Shown piece by piece: positions 1 through 8,280 of a DNA stretch of 64,000 bases. Source of the DNA: Cellulomonas terrae (GTDB lineage Bacteria > Actinomycetota > Actinomycetes > Actinomycetales > Cellulomonadaceae); the NCBI RefSeq assembly GCF_007990265.1, contig NZ_BJWH01000002.1, forward strand, positions 62,001 through 126,000. The letters run 5' to 3'. The notes under the pieces are model-generated. The model saw nothing but the letters and a program-made list of their open reading frames with translations, was not told the origin of the DNA and searched no databases. Position 1 is the stretch's first letter. Each line of letters starts with the position of its first letter. The translations under genes were made by a program, and so were the position numbers.

Positions 1-759
1 CCCGAGGACCGCGCCGGCCGGGATGCACAGCACCTCGATGAACCGCGCGAAGACGTGCGCGAGAGGCATGAACAGCAGGGTGCGGGCACCGGGCTCGCTG
101 AACACCTCGTGCAGGTCCGCGACGGCGTTGACGGTCAGCTCGTAGAAGTTGCCGTGCGTGAGCTCGACGCCCTTGGGGCGGCCGGTGGTGCCCGACGTGT
201 AGATGATCGTCGACACGTCGCTCAGCGACGCGAGCGCACGGCGCCGGGCGATCTCGTCGTCGGTCACCTCGGTGCCGCCCGTGACGAGCGTGTCGACGGC
301 GCCGTCGTCGATGACGAGCAGCTCACGCAGGTGGGGCGCCTCGGCGCGGACCTCGTCGACGACGGCCGCGTGCGCGGCGGACTCGACCACGAGCAGGGAG
401 ACGTCCGCGTCCGTCAGGATCCACAGGACCTGCTCGGCCGACGAGGTCTCGTACAGCGGGACCGGCACGGCGCCGGCGGCCCACACGGCCCAGTCGAGCA
501 GCGACCACTCGTAGCGGGTGCGCGACATGATCCCGACGCGGTCCCCGGGCTCGACGCCACGCGCGACGAGACCCTTCGCGACGGCCACGATCTCGGCGTC
601 GAACTCCCGCGCGGTGAGCGGGATCCACGGGCCGTCCTGCTGCGACTTGTGCTCGACGAGCACTCCGTCGGGCGTGCTGGCGACGCGCTCGGCGAACAGG
701 TCGTTGAGATTCTTCGAGGGGTCGACCTCGACGCGCAACGGGAGGTGGAACTCGTCCAT
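1..759 (-). CDS. AMP-dependent acyl-CoA synthetase (FadD-like), N-terminal part, cut by window edge
   Basis: This enzyme activates fatty acids to acyl-CoA through an acyl-adenylate, probably at the inner face of the membrane. Only the first 253 residues are present and the frame is open to base 1. The AMP-binding P-loop reads IIYTSGTTGRPKG at about residues 185-197. The preceding part contains the usual ANL-fold N-domain sequence (GDRVGIMSRTRYEWSLLDWA). The protein begins MDEFHLPLRVEVDPSKNLND, typical of actinobacterial FadD15-type long-chain ligases. The start is ATG with a GGAG-like element a few bases upstream; a TATCCT hexamer at 796-801 (minus) may be its -10. It is divergent from the glucokinase gene. 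Substrate chain length cannot be read from this fragment. Confidence 0.9.
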   Translation of the reverse strand, partial: MDEFHLPLRVEVDPSKNLNDLFAERVASTPDGVLVEHKSQQDGPWIPLTAREFDAEIVAVAKGLVARGVEPGDRVGIMSRTRYEWSLLDWAVWAAGAVPVPLYETSSAEQVLWILTDADVSLLVVESAAHAAVVDEVRAEAPHLRELLVIDDGAVDTLVTGGTEVTDDEIARRRALASLSDVSTIIYTSGTTGRPKGVELTHGNFYELTVNAVADLHEVFSEPGARTLLFMPLAHVFARFIEVLCIPAGAVLG

Positions 760-968
760 GCTGGCTCCAGTGACAGAGGGGCGAAGTGTGCCCTGAGGAT
801 ACGGGACGTGCGGCCCGGCGCAGGGAGCACCCGAATGGGTACGCTCTGCGGCGGGCAGGTGGCGGTCCCGTCGGGCGTGTGAGCCCAGGGCCGCGCAGGC
901 GGATAGCGTGGGAGCCCGCACCGGACGGTAGCGAGCACGGGTACGAGCGCGTAGGAGCACACACGAAC

Positions 969-1916
969 ATGCACGCCATCGGTGTGGACATCGGCGGGAC
1001 GAAGATCGCGGCAGGCGTCGTCGACGAGGACGGCACGATCCTTGCCAAGACGCGTCGCGACACGTCCCCGGACGACGTGGCGGGCATCGACAGGGCGATC
1101 GCCGAGGTCTACCTCGAGCTCAGCACCTCCTACGAGGTCGGCGCCGTCGGCGTGGCGGCGGCCGGGTTCGTGTCCGCGGACCGCTCCTCGGTGCTCTTCG
1201 CGCCGAACATCGCGTGGCGCGACTACCCGCTGCGGCAGAAGGTCCAGGCGATCCTCGGCGACGAGGACGTCCTGATCGTGGTCGAGAACGACGCCAACGC
1301 GGCCGGCTGGGCCGAGTTCCAGTTCGGTGCGGCGCGCGACGTCGACGACATGCTCATGCTCACCGTGGGCACCGGTCTGGGCGGTGCCATCGTCTCCAAC
1401 GGGAAGCTCGTCCGTGGTGCGTGGGGTGTCGCCGCCGAGATCGGCCACATGCGCGTGGTCCCCGGCGGGCACTACTGCGGCTGCGGTCACGAGGGCTGCT
1501 GGGAGCAGTACGCCTCCGGCAGCGCGCTGGTCCGGGACGCGCAGGCGACCGTGATCATCAACCCGGAGCGGGCGACGCGCCTGCTCGAGCTCGCGGGCGG
1601 CAACGTCGACAAGCTCACCGGCCCGCAGGTCACCCAGGCGGCGCAGGAGGGCGACCCGCTCGCCGTCGAGCTGCTCACCGAGCTCGGCCGCTGGGTCGGC
1701 GAGGGTGCCGCGTCCGCCACGGCGCTCCTCGACCCCGCCCTGATCGTCGTCGGCGGCGGCGTGGCCGACGCGGGCGACCTGCTCCTGGCGCCCGCACGCA
1801 AGGCCTTCGCCGAGCAGCTCTCGGGCCGCGGCCACCGTCCGGAGGCGGCGATCGTCGTGGCGTCGATGGGCAACGACGCGGGCCTGGTCGGCGCGGCCGA
1901 CCTCGCGCGCGGCTGA
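969..1916 (+). CDS. glkA: ROK-family glucokinase
   Basis: Cytosolic ATP-dependent glucokinase (glucose to glucose-6-phosphate), 315 aa, normal for the family. The phosphate-1 motif DIGGTK lies at residues 7-12. ENDANAAG (about 106-113) carries the catalytic Asp, VGTGLGGAIV is near 133-142, and the ROK zinc site CGCGHEGCWEQ starts at about residue 170. ATG 969 was chosen because the ROK N-terminus begins there; the frame stays open upstream to 786 but that part is not conserved-looking. A TAGCGT hexamer at 904-909 could be the -10 of a leader of about 50 nt, with an AGGAG element at 953-957. ROK repressors are excluded because there is no N-terminal helix-turn-helix. Confidence 0.95.
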   Translation: MHAIGVDIGGTKIAAGVVDEDGTILAKTRRDTSPDDVAGIDRAIAEVYLELSTSYEVGAVGVAAAGFVSADRSSVLFAPNIAWRDYPLRQKVQAILGDEDVLIVVENDANAAGWAEFQFGAARDVDDMLMLTVGTGLGGAIVSNGKLVRGAWGVAAEIGHMRVVPGGHYCGCGHEGCWEQYASGSALVRDAQATVIINPERATRLLELAGGNVDKLTGPQVTQAAQEGDPLAVELLTELGRWVGEGAASATALLDPALIVVGGGVADAGDLLLAPARKAFAEQLSGRGHRPEAAIVVASMGNDAGLVGAADLARG

Positions 1917-1952
1917 CGACGGGGTGCCGGTCACGACGGTCGCCCGAGCCGG

Positions 1953-2579
1953 TCAGACCACCGCGCCGGTGTCGTCGTCGTCGGGGTCCCGCCGGTGCGG
2001 CATACGCCACAGCAGCACGCCGACGCCGACGACGAAGAGCGCTGCCGCCGCCTGCACGAGGGCGGGGGGAGCGTCACGCCAGACCACGAGCACGACGAGC
2101 AGGAAGATCGGCACACCCGCCGCAGCGCACCATGCCATCGTGAGCAGCGGGTCGCCGCCCAGGACGGGTCCGGGGTCGGGCGGCACGAAGTGCTCCTCGG
2201 CGTCGATGCTCGCCTCGGCGTCGTCGATCTGCGCGGTGCCGTCCCAGTCCCGACCGCTGAGCTCCGGCGACGCGTCCGCGGCGGGACGCACGACACGCCG
2301 GTCAGCGACCCATGGAGCGACCGGGAAGGACAGGCCCGAGGCGGGCTCCGTGCCGGCACCTGCGGGCGGGACGCTCTCGGGCTCCGGGGACTGCTCGACG
2401 CCGTCGTACCCGTCGAGCTCGCCCAGCTCGGCGACGATCGCCGCCCAGACCTCGTCGTCGGTGGGGTCCGGTGGTGCGGCATGATCGGGCAGCTCGCCGG
2501 AGGCGTCGGGCGACGGCGGCGGGACGTCGGCGCCCGTCGGCTGGACGCCGTCGTCGGAGTCGTCAGGGCGAGGTGCCAT
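1953..2579 (-). CDS. Hypothetical protein with acidic N-terminus and two C-terminal membrane segments
   Basis: 208 aa, function unknown. The first ~135 residues are rich in Asp, Glu, Pro and Ala and look disordered. Two hydrophobic stretches follow at about 145-167 (LLTMAWCAAAGVPIFLLVVLVVW) and 172-190, then a short basic and acidic tail. This suggests a protein with a long cytosolic arm held by a two-helix hairpin. On its strand TAGAGT (2586-2591) ends 6 nt before the ATG, so the mRNA is probably leaderless. It is convergent with glkA (37 nt apart) and divergent from the acyltransferase. No named family was recognised. Confidence 0.75.
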   Translation of the reverse strand: MAPRPDDSDDGVQPTGADVPPPSPDASGELPDHAAPPDPTDDEVWAAIVAELGELDGYDGVEQSPEPESVPPAGAGTEPASGLSFPVAPWVADRRVVRPAADASPELSGRDWDGTAQIDDAEASIDAEEHFVPPDPGPVLGGDPLLTMAWCAAAGVPIFLLVVLVVWRDAPPALVQAAAALFVVGVGVLLWRMPHRRDPDDDDTGAVV

Positions 2580-2585
2580 AGGAGC

Positions 2586-2591
2586 ACTCTA
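2586..2591 (-). promoter_or_regulatory. Probable -10 hexamer TAGAGT, leaderless start
   Basis: TAGAGT on the minus strand lies 6 nt before the ATG at 2579. A sigma-A start site about 7 nt downstream would fall on the initiation codon. Confidence 0.5.
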
Positions 2592-2712
2592 GAGTCGGAC
2601 CGAGCAGTCGGGGTGCTTCGCGCTCGGCTCCGGTTGCTGCAAGGGGTCGTCAGGAGCGAGCACCAGGCTCGGGTGGACGGACAGTCCGTGTGTCGGGTCG
2701 AGAGGTGAGCCG

Positions 2713-3513
2713 TTGTTCTACTGGTTGATGAAGCGGGTGTTCGTGGGCCCGCTGCTGCACCTCGTCTACCGGCCGTGGGTGCGCGGCGCCGAGAACGTGC
2801 CGGAGGAGGGTGCCGCCATCCTGGCGAGCAACCACCTCGCGGTGATCGACTCGTTCTTCCTGCCCCTGGTCCTCGACCGTGAGCTCGTGTTCATCGGCAA
2901 GCAGGAGTACTTCACCGGTGCCGGGATCAAGGGCCGGCTGACCGCGGGGTTCATGCGCGGCGTCGGGACCATCCCGGTGGACCGTGGGGGCGGCAAGGCC
3001 AGCGAGGCCGCGCTGCGCACGGGCCTGCGCCGCCTGGCGGACGGGGACCTCTTCGGCATCTACCCCGAGGGCACCCGCAGCCCCGACGGCCGCCTGTACC
3101 GCGGCAAGACGGGCATCGCACGGCTGGCCCTGGAGTCGGGCGCCCCGGTGATCCCGGTCGCGATGGTCGGTACCGACGAGGCGCAGCCCCCCGGCCGGCG
3201 GATCCCGAAGGTCATGCGCATCGGCGTCGTCATCGGGGAGCCGCTCGACTTCAGCCGCTACCAGGGGATGGAGAACGACCGGTTCATCCTGCGGTCGGTC
3301 ACCGACGAGATCATGTACGCGGTGATGAGCCTGTCCGGTCAGGAGTACGTGGACGTCTACGCGGCCACGCAGAAGGCCCGGATCGCGACCGGTCACCCCG
3401 CCGTCGCGGGCGACGCCGCCGACCACCTGCCGGCCGCCCCGGGCGGTCGTCCCGTGCCGGACGTCCAGGTGCCGGTACCGCCGCAGGACGAGAGCGGGAC
3501 GTCAGTAGGATGA
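2713..3513 (+). CDS. 1-acyl-sn-glycerol-3-phosphate acyltransferase (PlsC family)
   Basis: Membrane-associated acyltransferase converting lysophosphatidic acid to phosphatidic acid, 266 aa. The catalytic NHxxxxD box reads NHLAVIDSFF (about residues 38-47), the substrate-binding motif is EGTRSPDG near 117-124, and PVAMVGTDE follows. The TTG start at 2713 gives MFYWLMKRV, the common actinobacterial N-terminus, with GAGAGGTGAG just upstream; an in-frame ATG at 2728 would shorten it by five residues. The C-terminus is a Pro/Asp-rich tail. It precedes the phosphofructokinase gene, whose likely -10 (TAGGAT, 3506-3511) overlaps the end of this ORF. The exact acyl acceptor is family-based inference. 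Confidence 0.88.
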   Translation: MFYWLMKRVFVGPLLHLVYRPWVRGAENVPEEGAAILASNHLAVIDSFFLPLVLDRELVFIGKQEYFTGAGIKGRLTAGFMRGVGTIPVDRGGGKASEAALRTGLRRLADGDLFGIYPEGTRSPDGRLYRGKTGIARLALESGAPVIPVAMVGTDEAQPPGRRIPKVMRIGVVIGEPLDFSRYQGMENDRFILRSVTDEIMYAVMSLSGQEYVDVYAATQKARIATGHPAVAGDAADHLPAAPGGRPVPDVQVPVPPQDESGTSVG

Positions 3514-3592
3514 CGCGGTCGGCCGCAGCGCCGACGTCGTGGTGCGCCGCCGTTGCGGGTGTGCCGAAGGTTGTCTACGAGAGGTGTGTCTC

Positions 3593-4813
3593 ATGTCGGT
3601 TCGTCGCGTCGCCCTCCTGACCGCAGGTGGCTTCGCCCCGTGCCTGTCGTCCGCCGTCGGCGGGCTCATCGAGCGGTACACGGAGATCGCTCCCGACATC
3701 GAGATCATCGCCTACCAGCACGGCTACTACGGCCTCCTGCGCGGCGACAAGATCGTCGTCGACGACGAGACGCGCGCGAAGGCCGGCCTGCTGCACAAGT
3801 TCGGCGGCTCGCCGATCGGCAACTCGCGCGTCAAGCTCACCAACGCGAAGGACTGCGTCAAGCGTGGGCTCGTCCAGGAGGGCCAGGACCCGCTGCAGGT
3901 GGCGGCCGAGCAGCTCAAGGCCGACGGCGTCGACGTGCTGCACACCATCGGTGGCGACGACACGAACACGACCGCCGCAGACCTCGCCGCCTACCTGCAC
4001 GAGAACGGCTACGACCTGACCGTCGTCGGCCTGCCCAAGACGATCGACAACGACGTCGTGCCCATCAAGCAGTCCCTGGGCGCCTGGACGGCGGCCGAGG
4101 AGGCCGCCGGGTTCGCCGCGAACATCATCGGCGAGCACCGGTCCGGCCCGCGCATGCTGATCGTGCACGAGGTCATGGGCCGGCACTGCGGGTGGCTCAC
4201 CGCCGCGGCTGCCGCTGAGTACCGCAAGTGGCTCGACACCCAGGAGTGGGTGCCCGGCATCGGTCTCACGCGGGAGCGCTGGGACATCCACGCCGTCTTC
4301 GTGCCGGAGCTCGCGCTCGACATCGACGCCGAGGCCGCGCGCCTCAAGGCGATCATGGACGAGCAGGGCAACGTCAACATCTTCCTGTCCGAGGGTGCCG
4401 GGATGCACGAGATCGTCGAGCAGCTCGAGGCCGCCGGCACGCCCGTCGAGCGCGACCCGTTCGGGCACGTGAAGCTCGACACCGTGAACCCGGGACAGTG
4501 GTTCGCCAAGCAGTTCGGGGAGAAGCTGGGCGCCGAGAAGACGATGGTGCAGAAGTCCGGGTACTACTCGCGCGCCGCGGCCGCGAACGCGGAGGACCTG
4601 CGGCTCATCAAGTCGATGACCGACCTCGCCGTCGAGTCCGCCCTGCGCGGCGAGTCGGGCGTGATCGGGCACGACGAGGAGCAGGGCGACGTGCTGCGTG
4701 CCATCGAGTTCCCGCGCATCGCGGGCGGCAAGGCGTTCGACGTCTCGCAGCCGTGGTTCGGTGCGCTCCTGCAGGACATCGGTCAGCCCCTGGTCCCGGC
4801 GAGCCACTCATGA
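3593..4813 (+). CDS. pfp: 6-phosphofructokinase, pyrophosphate-dependent type by signature
   Basis: Glycolytic phosphofructokinase, 406 aa, longer than the ~320-aa bacterial ATP enzyme. The phosphoryl-donor loop reads GGDDTNTTAA and the catalytic loop reads LPKTIDNDVVP. In this superfamily, Asp in GGDD and Lys in PKTIDND mark PPi use, whereas ATP enzymes have Gly in both places. MGRHCGWLTAAAA is the substrate-binding MGR motif. ATG 3593 is preceded by GAGAGGTG and starts the Rossmann strand RRVALLTAGG; the open frame continues upstream to 3539 without family sequence. The stop overlaps the DAHP synthase start (ATGA), so the two are translationally coupled. PPi use would make the step reversible and ATP-sparing. 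Confidence 0.9.
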   Translation: MSVRRVALLTAGGFAPCLSSAVGGLIERYTEIAPDIEIIAYQHGYYGLLRGDKIVVDDETRAKAGLLHKFGGSPIGNSRVKLTNAKDCVKRGLVQEGQDPLQVAAEQLKADGVDVLHTIGGDDTNTTAADLAAYLHENGYDLTVVGLPKTIDNDVVPIKQSLGAWTAAEEAAGFAANIIGEHRSGPRMLIVHEVMGRHCGWLTAAAAAEYRKWLDTQEWVPGIGLTRERWDIHAVFVPELALDIDAEAARLKAIMDEQGNVNIFLSEGAGMHEIVEQLEAAGTPVERDPFGHVKLDTVNPGQWFAKQFGEKLGAEKTMVQKSGYYSRAAAANAEDLRLIKSMTDLAVESALRGESGVIGHDEEQGDVLRAIEFPRIAGGKAFDVSQPWFGALLQDIGQPLVPASHS

Positions 4814-6162
4814 GCGTCGAGCCGGACCCGCAGGTCGTCGCCGGGCTGGACGCCTGGCGCTCGATGGGGGCTCTCCAGCAGCCCCAGTGGCCGGACGCGA
4901 CGGCCCTCGACGCCGTGACCGCGCGGCTGTCCACGCTCCCCCCGCTCGTCTTCGCGGGCGAGGCCGACCACCTGCGCGCCCAGCTGGCCGCCGCCGGTCG
5001 CGGTGAGGCGTTCCTGCTCCAGGGCGGGGACTGCGCGGAGACGTTCAGCACCGCGACCGCGGACAACATCCGCAACAAGATCAAGACGATCCTGCAGATG
5101 GCGGTCGTGCTCACGTACGGCGCGAGCCTGCCCGTCATCAAGATGGGCCGGATGGCCGGGCAGTACGCCAAGCCCCGCAGCTCGGACACGGAGACCCGTG
5201 ACGGGGTCACGCTGCCGGCGTTCCGCGGCGACATCATCAACGACTACGAGTTCACGCCCGAGGCCCGCACGCCGGACCCGCAGCGGCTGCTCGAGGCGTA
5301 CCACACGTCCGCGTCGACGCTGAACCTCATCCGGGCGTTCACCACGGGTGGCTTCGCGTCGCTGCTGCGCGTGCACGAGTGGAACCGCGGCTTCATGGCC
5401 AACCCGTCGTACTCGCGCTACGAGGAGATCGCGGCGGAGATCGACCGGGCCATCCGTTTCATGGCCGCCTGCGGTGCCGACTTCGACGCGCTCCGGTCGG
5501 TCGACTTCTTCTCCAGCCACGAGGGTCTGCTGCTCGACTACGAGCGCCCGCTGACCCGCATCGACTCGCGGACCGGGCTCCCGTACGACTGCTCGGCGCA
5601 CTTCGTGTGGATCGGTGAGCGGACCCGTCAGCTCGACGGCGCGCACGTCGACTACTTCTCGCGCGTGCAGAACCCGTTGGGCATCAAGCTGGGCCCGACG
5701 ACGTCGGGTGACGACGCGCTCGCGCTTATCGACAAGCTGAACCCGCAGGGCGAGGCCGGCCGCATCACGTTCATCACCCGCATGGGCGCCGGGAAGGTCC
5801 GCGACCTGCTGCCCGCGCTGGTGGAGAAGGTGACCGCGGACGGTCGACCGGTCACCTGGGTCTGCGACCCGATGCACGGCAACGGGATCACGTCGGCGTC
5901 CGGGTACAAGACGCGACGGTTCTCCGACGTCATGGACGAGGTCGCCGGCTTCTTCGAGGTGCACCGCGGGCTCGGCACCGTGCCCGGCGGGCTGCACATC
6001 GAGCTCACCGGCGACGACGTCACCGAGGTGCTGGGTGGGTCCGAGGAGATCGACGACGAGGGCCTCGCGCGGCGGTACGAGACGCTCGTCGACCCGCGCC
6101 TGAACCACCAGCAGTCGCTGGAGATGGCGTTCCAGGTCGTGGAGCTGCTCCGCGCGTCCTGA
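4810..6162 (+). CDS. aroG: Class II 3-deoxy-7-phosphoheptulonate synthase (DAHP synthase)
   Basis: First step of the shikimate pathway: phosphoenolpyruvate plus erythrose-4-phosphate to DAHP, cytosolic and metal-dependent. 450 aa, the normal length of the plant/actinobacterial class II enzyme. Diagnostic sequence includes LLQGGDCAETF (metal-binding Cys region), KMGRMAGQYAKPRS, SSHEGLLLDYE, WIGERTRQLDGAHV and CDPMHGN. The ATG overlaps the phosphofructokinase stop by 4 nt. A 13-bp hairpin terminator follows at 6174-6213. Adjacency to the PASTA kinase matches the mycobacterial aroG-pknL neighbourhood. Confidence 0.96.
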   Translation: MSVEPDPQVVAGLDAWRSMGALQQPQWPDATALDAVTARLSTLPPLVFAGEADHLRAQLAAAGRGEAFLLQGGDCAETFSTATADNIRNKIKTILQMAVVLTYGASLPVIKMGRMAGQYAKPRSSDTETRDGVTLPAFRGDIINDYEFTPEARTPDPQRLLEAYHTSASTLNLIRAFTTGGFASLLRVHEWNRGFMANPSYSRYEEIAAEIDRAIRFMAACGADFDALRSVDFFSSHEGLLLDYERPLTRIDSRTGLPYDCSAHFVWIGERTRQLDGAHVDYFSRVQNPLGIKLGPTTSGDDALALIDKLNPQGEAGRITFITRMGAGKVRDLLPALVEKVTADGRPVTWVCDPMHGNGITSASGYKTRRFSDVMDEVAGFFEVHRGLGTVPGGLHIELTGDDVTEVLGGSEEIDDEGLARRYETLVDPRLNHQQSLEMAFQVVELLRAS

Positions 6163-6173
6163 GCTCTGGTACG

Positions 6174-6213
6174 GACGCAGCCCGGCCCGCCTCGCGCGGT
6201 GCCGGGCTGCGTC
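6174..6213. terminator. Bidirectional hairpin terminator between aroG and the PASTA kinase
   Basis: Perfect 13-bp inverted repeat: GACGCAGCCCGGC (6174-6186) and GCCGGGCTGCGTC (6201-6213) with a 14-nt loop. It sits exactly between two convergent genes. There is no strong U-tract, as is usual in this GC class. Confidence 0.75.
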
Positions 6214-6216
6214 GTG

Positions 6217-8232
6217 TCAGACGACGGTGAGGAGGATCTCCGTCCCGACCTTCACGGGCTGGTCCGCCGGGGCGCTCTGCACCCGGACGGTGCCGAAGAT
6301 GCCACCGAGGACGTTCTCTCGCTTCACCGTGAGCCCCAGCTTCTCCAGCTGGGCCTTGGCGGCGTCGAACTGCTTGCTGACGACGTTCGGCATGGTGACG
6401 AACTCCGGGCCCTTGGACACGTTGACCGCGATGGTGTCCCCGCGGTGCCCCTCGGCGCCCGCGACGGGGCTCTGGTCGACGATCAGGCCGGGAGCGACGG
6501 TGTCGCTGTAGACCTCCGTCGGCGCGAGCGCGAGCCTGTCGGGCTCGAGCTGGGCGGTCGCGTCCGCGACGGTCATGCCGACGACGGACGTGATCGTGAC
6601 CGGCTCCGGCCCCTTGGAGACGGTGAGCCGCACCTCGGTGTCCCGGATCGTCTGGGCACCGGGCTCGGCGGCGGTCCCGTCCGGGAGGGTCGCGCTGATG
6701 ATCGTGGTGTTCGGCGCCGTGTCGCTGTATTCGGGCTCGGCGTAGGTGGCCTTGAGGCCCGCGGCGACGAGGGCTGCCTCGGCGTCGGCCTGCATCGCGC
6801 CGACGACCCCCTCGGGGAACGCCACGTAGTCGGGGCCCTTGGACACCGTGAACGCGACGGTGCCGTCCTTGCGGATGCGGTCGCCCTGGCCGGGGTCCGT
6901 CGCGACGACCTCGCCGGCCGGCGCCTCGGCGTCGAACGCGGCTGTCGGGTCGGCGGCGAGCCCGGCGCGGTCGAGGATGGTGATCGCCTCGGCCTCGCTC
7001 TGGCCGATGATCGTCGGGACCGTGGTGTAGGCGCCCGGCCCGACCTGCAGGTACCACCACGTGCCGGCGCCGACGAGGGCTGCGAGCACCGCCAGCAGGA
7101 CGACCCAGCGGGCGCGGTGCCGGGTGCGCGGCGGGTCGGCCGGGGGAGCGGTCAGCACCTCGACGCCGACGCCGAGGCCGATCGGCAGCGCGACCGTCGT
7201 CCCGCGCCCGTCGCCGGTCTCGATGAGGGTGGTCTCGTCATCGGCGCCCGCCACGGACTCGTCGTCGCGGGAGTCGTCGTCCGACCCGGGCGCCTCGAGG
7301 TCGGTCTCCGCGGGGTCGGTCGCCGTGGGGAGCACGATCGACGGGGCGACCGCGGCGTGACGCGCCAGGGTGTCGTCGTCGAGGGCGGCGCGGGTCCGGC
7401 GGAGCAGCGCGAGCGCGGCCGCGGCGTCCACCGGTCGGTCGTCGGGGTCGCGGGCGGCGAGGGCCCGCACGGCGTCGTCGATCTCGATGGGGAGCCAGCC
7501 GACGAGCTCCGAGGGTGCCGGGACGTCGTTGTTGACGTGCTGGAACGCCACCTGGATGGGGGTCTCGCCGGTGAACGGCTGGCGGCCGGTGAGCATCTCG
7601 TACAGCAGGATCCCGCAGGCGTACACGTCGGTGCGGGCGTCGCTGTCGCCACGGACGACGAGCTCGGGCGCGAGGTACGCCACGGTGCCGAGCACGGTCC
7701 CGGTGGTCGTCGCGGTGACCTCGGTGACGGCGCGCGCCAGGCCGAAGTCCGCGAGCTTCACGCGACCGTCGGAGGCGAGCAGCACGTTCTCGGGCTTGAT
7801 GTCCCGGTGCACCAGGCCCACGCGGTGCGCCGCCGCCAGCGCGTCGAGCACGCTCTCGCCGATGCGCAGCGCGTCGCCCACCGTCAGGGCACCGCGCTCG
7901 CCGATGTGCCGGCGCAGGTTGCACCCGTCGATGTACTCCATCGTCAGGTAGCTGGTCTCGCCGTCGACGCCCTGGTCGTACACGCCGACGAGACCGGGAT
8001 GCGTGAGGCGGGCGGCCGTCCGGGCCTCGCGCCGGAACCGGGCGACGAAGTCGGAGCCCGACGTGCCCTCGGCGAGGTGCGCGTGCATGACCTTCAGTGC
8101 GACGTCCCGGTCCAGGCGACGGTCGACGGCCAGGTAGACGGTGGCCATGCCCCCGCGCGCGATGCGGGACACGACCTCGTACCTGCTGTCGACCAGGCGG
8201 CCGACGAACGGATCGGTGACGGTGGCTCCCAC
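6217..8232 (-). CDS. Membrane Ser/Thr protein kinase with four PASTA domains (PknB/PknL type)
   Basis: Receptor-like kinase, 671 aa. The cytosolic kinase domain covers about residues 15-275, with RIARGGMATVYLA (Gly loop), VALKVM (Lys), HRDIKPENVLL (catalytic loop), DFGLAR and GTVAYLAPE. An acidic juxtamembrane linker is followed by one membrane helix near 375-395 (VVLLAVLAALVGAGTWWYL). Four extracellular PASTA repeats fill about 397-671, several ending in SKGP-like boundaries; they bind muropeptide or lipid II in this family. The GTG start at 8232 lies 7 nt after TAGACT (8240-8245, minus), suggesting a leaderless transcript. The gene neighbours aroG, a LysM hydrolase and an Rv2175c-like protein, as expected of a PknL-type locus. 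Confidence 0.95.
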   Translation of the reverse strand: MGATVTDPFVGRLVDSRYEVVSRIARGGMATVYLAVDRRLDRDVALKVMHAHLAEGTSGSDFVARFRREARTAARLTHPGLVGVYDQGVDGETSYLTMEYIDGCNLRRHIGERGALTVGDALRIGESVLDALAAAHRVGLVHRDIKPENVLLASDGRVKLADFGLARAVTEVTATTTGTVLGTVAYLAPELVVRGDSDARTDVYACGILLYEMLTGRQPFTGETPIQVAFQHVNNDVPAPSELVGWLPIEIDDAVRALAARDPDDRPVDAAAALALLRRTRAALDDDTLARHAAVAPSIVLPTATDPAETDLEAPGSDDDSRDDESVAGADDETTLIETGDGRGTTVALPIGLGVGVEVLTAPPADPPRTRHRARWVVLLAVLAALVGAGTWWYLQVGPGAYTTVPTIIGQSEAEAITILDRAGLAADPTAAFDAEAPAGEVVATDPGQGDRIRKDGTVAFTVSKGPDYVAFPEGVVGAMQADAEAALVAAGLKATYAEPEYSDTAPNTTIISATLPDGTAAEPGAQTIRDTEVRLTVSKGPEPVTITSVVGMTVADATAQLEPDRLALAPTEVYSDTVAPGLIVDQSPVAGAEGHRGDTIAVNVSKGPEFVTMPNVVSKQFDAAKAQLEKLGLTVKRENVLGGIFGTVRVQSAPADQPVKVGTEILLTVV

Positions 8233-8239
8233 GCCAGGG

Positions 8240-8245
8240 AGTCTA
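8240..8245 (-). promoter_or_regulatory. Probable -10 TAGACT of the PASTA kinase, leaderless
   Basis: On the minus strand TAGACT is separated by 7 nt from the GTG at 8232. Confidence 0.5.
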
Positions 8246-8280
8246 CGGTCGCGGGTGCCCCAGATGCCGTAGGCGGGGCC

